Source: BJGV01 sp964196335
GTDB lineage: Bacteria; Pseudomonadota; Gammaproteobacteria; Burkholderiales; Nitrosomonadaceae
DNA length: 64,000 nt
Reading direction: 5' to 3'
Assembly (NCBI GenBank): GCA_965238155.1
Contig: OZ250175.1
Span: forward strand, 1,426,001 to 1,490,000
Shown: positions 62,182-64,000 of the stretch, piece by piece
Numbering within the stretch: the first letter of the stretch is position 1
Layout: the number at the start of each line of letters is the position of its first letter
The notes under the pieces: model-generated
The model's input: the letters and a program-made list of their open reading frames with translations, nothing else
Database searches by the model: none
Told to the model about the DNA's origin: nothing
Made by a program: the position numbers and the translations under genes

Positions 62182-62425
62182 GTAAATAACTACTACCAAC
62201 CCTAAGGAGACCTTTGAAGCTTGAAGGTAACTAGCTCGCAGATTTGTACAAATACGGGTGCTGGATTATTGAGGTTCCGGTATGACGTTGGCAATAGCTT
62301 TATTCATCAAATTCGATAGCACCTTTATTAGTTTAGCCTCATCTTTTAAGCTTGGAACAGCTTTCCAGAGATCCCACCCAATACAACTCCAACACTTCCC
62401 ATTAACTCAAGGTAGCGCTCATCAG

Positions 62426-64000
62426 TTACAGGATTACCGGCGGCATGGGACAACCGAGAACATCCGAAAAAGCGCGCAATAACTCGACTTCAACAGAAGA
62501 TATTTTTTGGTCATAGGTAACACTGGCAGCACAAGCCTTCAGTAGTTGTGGCTTGGCAAGAGGTTTCAATTTTTCCAGTTTTTGCAGGGACCGATCCAAA
62601 TCTGAAAAACTGATTTCATTTCTTGCCACTAATTGAAGTCGGCCACATTCCAGATTTTTTGTTGCTGCAATAAATGCCGCTTCAATTTCATTTTGGTCCT
62701 TATGACCGGCATAGGCCATTACCGATAGAATCAGCTCAATTTCTTTCTTGAGCTGCCCTGCATTAGAATATCGTGTTTTGGTGTGCGCAAGCTTGAAGAA
62801 CTGCCCATCCAGATGGTTAAATAGAATCTTCTGTAACGACCATTCCAATAGTTTCACCCTGGAATTCATTTCAATTAATGTAACAAGATTATCTCTGAAG
62901 ACTTGGTACTGATCCAGTGATAACTGTTTAAGTGCTGGTATGGCGATATCAATTATCGGCAAACGATATTTAATATCCAGCCCACCCATCTCCGATAATA
63001 GTTTATGTGTTAACACGAAGACATCCGAATCGGCATACTTCTGTAAGCGCGCCAATTGGATGCTACGCACTTTCTCCTCAGGATCAAGCGCCATAGAATA
63101 AATAACAGCGCGGGCGCCATAGGGCTCACGAGCAGCTTCTTTAATGACCATGGACAACCCGGCAATCAGCGAGCGAGCGTAATTGATTGTTTCTGGTTTT
63201 GGGTTGCCGATTTGATCAATCACATTCGCGACATCTGCCATTGCGGCGCCGACAGCAATGGTAGTGACCTTATTGGCAAGTTCTTCGCGCGTCATGGTTT
63301 CTTTTTTACCGATATCTTTCTCATCGCGGGGTAAGTCAGTTTTGTCGGAAGAATCAAATTCGCCATTCCAATGAGGATCGATACGTAGGATGCGTTTGGT
63401 TAGTGGTGGATGCGTAGCGGACAACAATTGCATAAAACCCGAAACACCCTGGGCAAAAAAAGCATGACTGACTTCGTTTGCGCCAGGGGTTTTCACTTTA
63501 GAACCAAATTCGAGCCCCCCGATTCTCTTCAATGCACCTGCAATCCCGTCCGGGTTACGGGTAAACTGAACCGCTGAGGCATCCGCCAGATATTCCCGTT
63601 GCCGGCTCACCGCAGCCTTGATCAGGTTACCAAAAAAGGTGCCGGAAAAACCTATGACCATTAGCCCTACAGCCAGTGCCAGTATCCCGCCCGCACCTTT
63701 ATCACTACTCCGCCCACGCCTCGAAAAAGAAGTGGAATACAACAAATAGTAGCCAGCCATGCCGATAATCACGATACCATTTAGTACACCCATTAAGCGA
63801 ATGTTGAGCCGCATATCACCATTAAAAATATGACTGAACTCATGAGCAATAACGCCTTGCAGCTGATCACGACTTAAATGATCGACACCCCCCTGAGTAA
63901 CCCCGATGACGGCATCGCGTGGCGTAAAGCCAGCCGCAAAGGCATTAATTCCCGGTTCATCCGCGAGTAGATAAACGGGCGGTGCCGGTGTGCCGGAGGC
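62426..64000 (-). CDS. M48-family zinc metallopeptidase (HtpX-like), N-terminus beyond window
   Basis: The frame is open to the right edge. Reading inward: VYLLADEPGINAFAAGF, then the zinc site VIAHEFSHIFNGDMRLN near 63825-63850, two membrane segments (GVLNGIVIIGMAGYYLLYS and GGILALAVGLMVIGFSG), REYLADASAVQF (third zinc ligand Glu) and HPPLTKRI. A C-terminal extension of about 300 residues, largely helical, is longer than in HtpX. Membrane protease, probably for quality control. Confidence 0.9.
   Translation of the reverse strand, partial: ASGTPAPPVYLLADEPGINAFAAGFTPRDAVIGVTQGGVDHLSRDQLQGVIAHEFSHIFNGDMRLNIRLMGVLNGIVIIGMAGYYLLYSTSFSRRGRSSDKGAGGILALAVGLMVIGFSGTFFGNLIKAAVSRQREYLADASAVQFTRNPDGIAGALKRIGGLEFGSKVKTPGANEVSHAFFAQGVSGFMQLLSATHPPLTKRILRIDPHWNGEFDSSDKTDLPRDEKDIGKKETMTREELANKVTTIAVGAAMADVANVIDQIGNPKPETINYARSLIAGLSMVIKEAAREPYGARAVIYSMALDPEEKVRSIQLARLQKYADSDVFVLTHKLLSEMGGLDIKYRLPIIDIAIPALKQLSLDQYQVFRDNLVTLIEMNSRVKLLEWSLQKILFNHLDGQFFKLAHTKTRYSNAGQLKKEIELILSVMAYAGHKDQNEIEAAFIAATKNLECGRLQLVARNEISFSDLDRSLQKLEKLKPLAKPQLLKACAASVTYDQKISSVEVELLRAFSDVLGCPMPPVIL

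Larger units (their letters stand above)
61935..62425. other. Intergenic region with composite B3
   Basis: About 490 bp. Holds B3 at 62006-62181. A short minus-strand frame ending near 62270 (LKDEAKLIKVLSNLMNKAIA) may be a gene relic. Confidence 0.5.

Noticed and set aside
62282..62482. Plus-strand 66-aa frame near the M48 gene
   Set aside because: No ribosome-binding site, and it overlaps the end of the peptidase gene on the other strand.

Overview
The window reads as chromosomal DNA of a Gram-negative proteobacterium, most likely a gammaproteobacterium (a betaproteobacterium is possible). The support is a TonB-dependent B12 receptor, Slp-type and other lipobox lipoproteins, a type IVa pilin and a Vsr/Dcm pair. 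No rRNA gene and no intact tRNA gene were found. Base composition is A+T rich except for one three-gene block.

Layout. Positions 1-8450 (minus strand) hold one cobalamin salvage and late-synthesis operon behind a B12 riboswitch: btuB, a btuM-like solitary ECF S-component, cobO, bluB, cobQ, cobU, cobT (frameshifted), cobC and cobS (cut by the window edge). From 8.5 to 12.7 kb lie a histone-deacetylase-like hydrolase, Vsr, a C5-cytosine methyltransferase, a tautomerase and a Na+/H+ antiporter. From 13 to 32 kb, and again from 37 to 62 kb, the DNA is accessory in character: short envelope, lipoprotein and hypothetical genes in mixed orientation, many of them broken, punctuated by about 30 copies of a 33-bp palindrome and ten longer composite repeats that begin with a tRNA/tmRNA 3'-end-like sequence. 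From 32.1 to 37.0 kb is a repeat-free block: LysR, MFS efflux, VOC, isochorismatase, SDR and DUF899. From 41.6 to 45.0 kb is a visibly G+C-rich inositol-phosphate operon: a nucleotidyltransferase/CDP-alcohol phosphotransferase fusion, an IMPase-like protein and an inositol-phosphate synthase. It looks horizontally acquired and fits di-myo-inositol-phosphate or inositol-phospholipid synthesis. From 59 to 62 kb is a bicarbonate module (SulP transporter, CBS protein, carbonic anhydrase). An M48 metallopeptidase runs off the right edge.

Two themes stand out. The first is the repeat system. The palindrome sits at most gene boundaries of the accessory regions and is absent from the first 13 kb. One composite repeat supplies the last codons and the stop of the alanine dehydrogenase gene. 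The second is gene disruption: cobT, an RcnB-like lipoprotein, a sialidase-like protein, an azoreductase, the pilin, a KTSC protein, a DUF3892 protein, a DUF1264 protein and a small lipoprotein each carry one frameshift or in-frame stop. Either this region is decaying or the assembly has residual errors. All family names come from motif recognition by eye; no database search was run.
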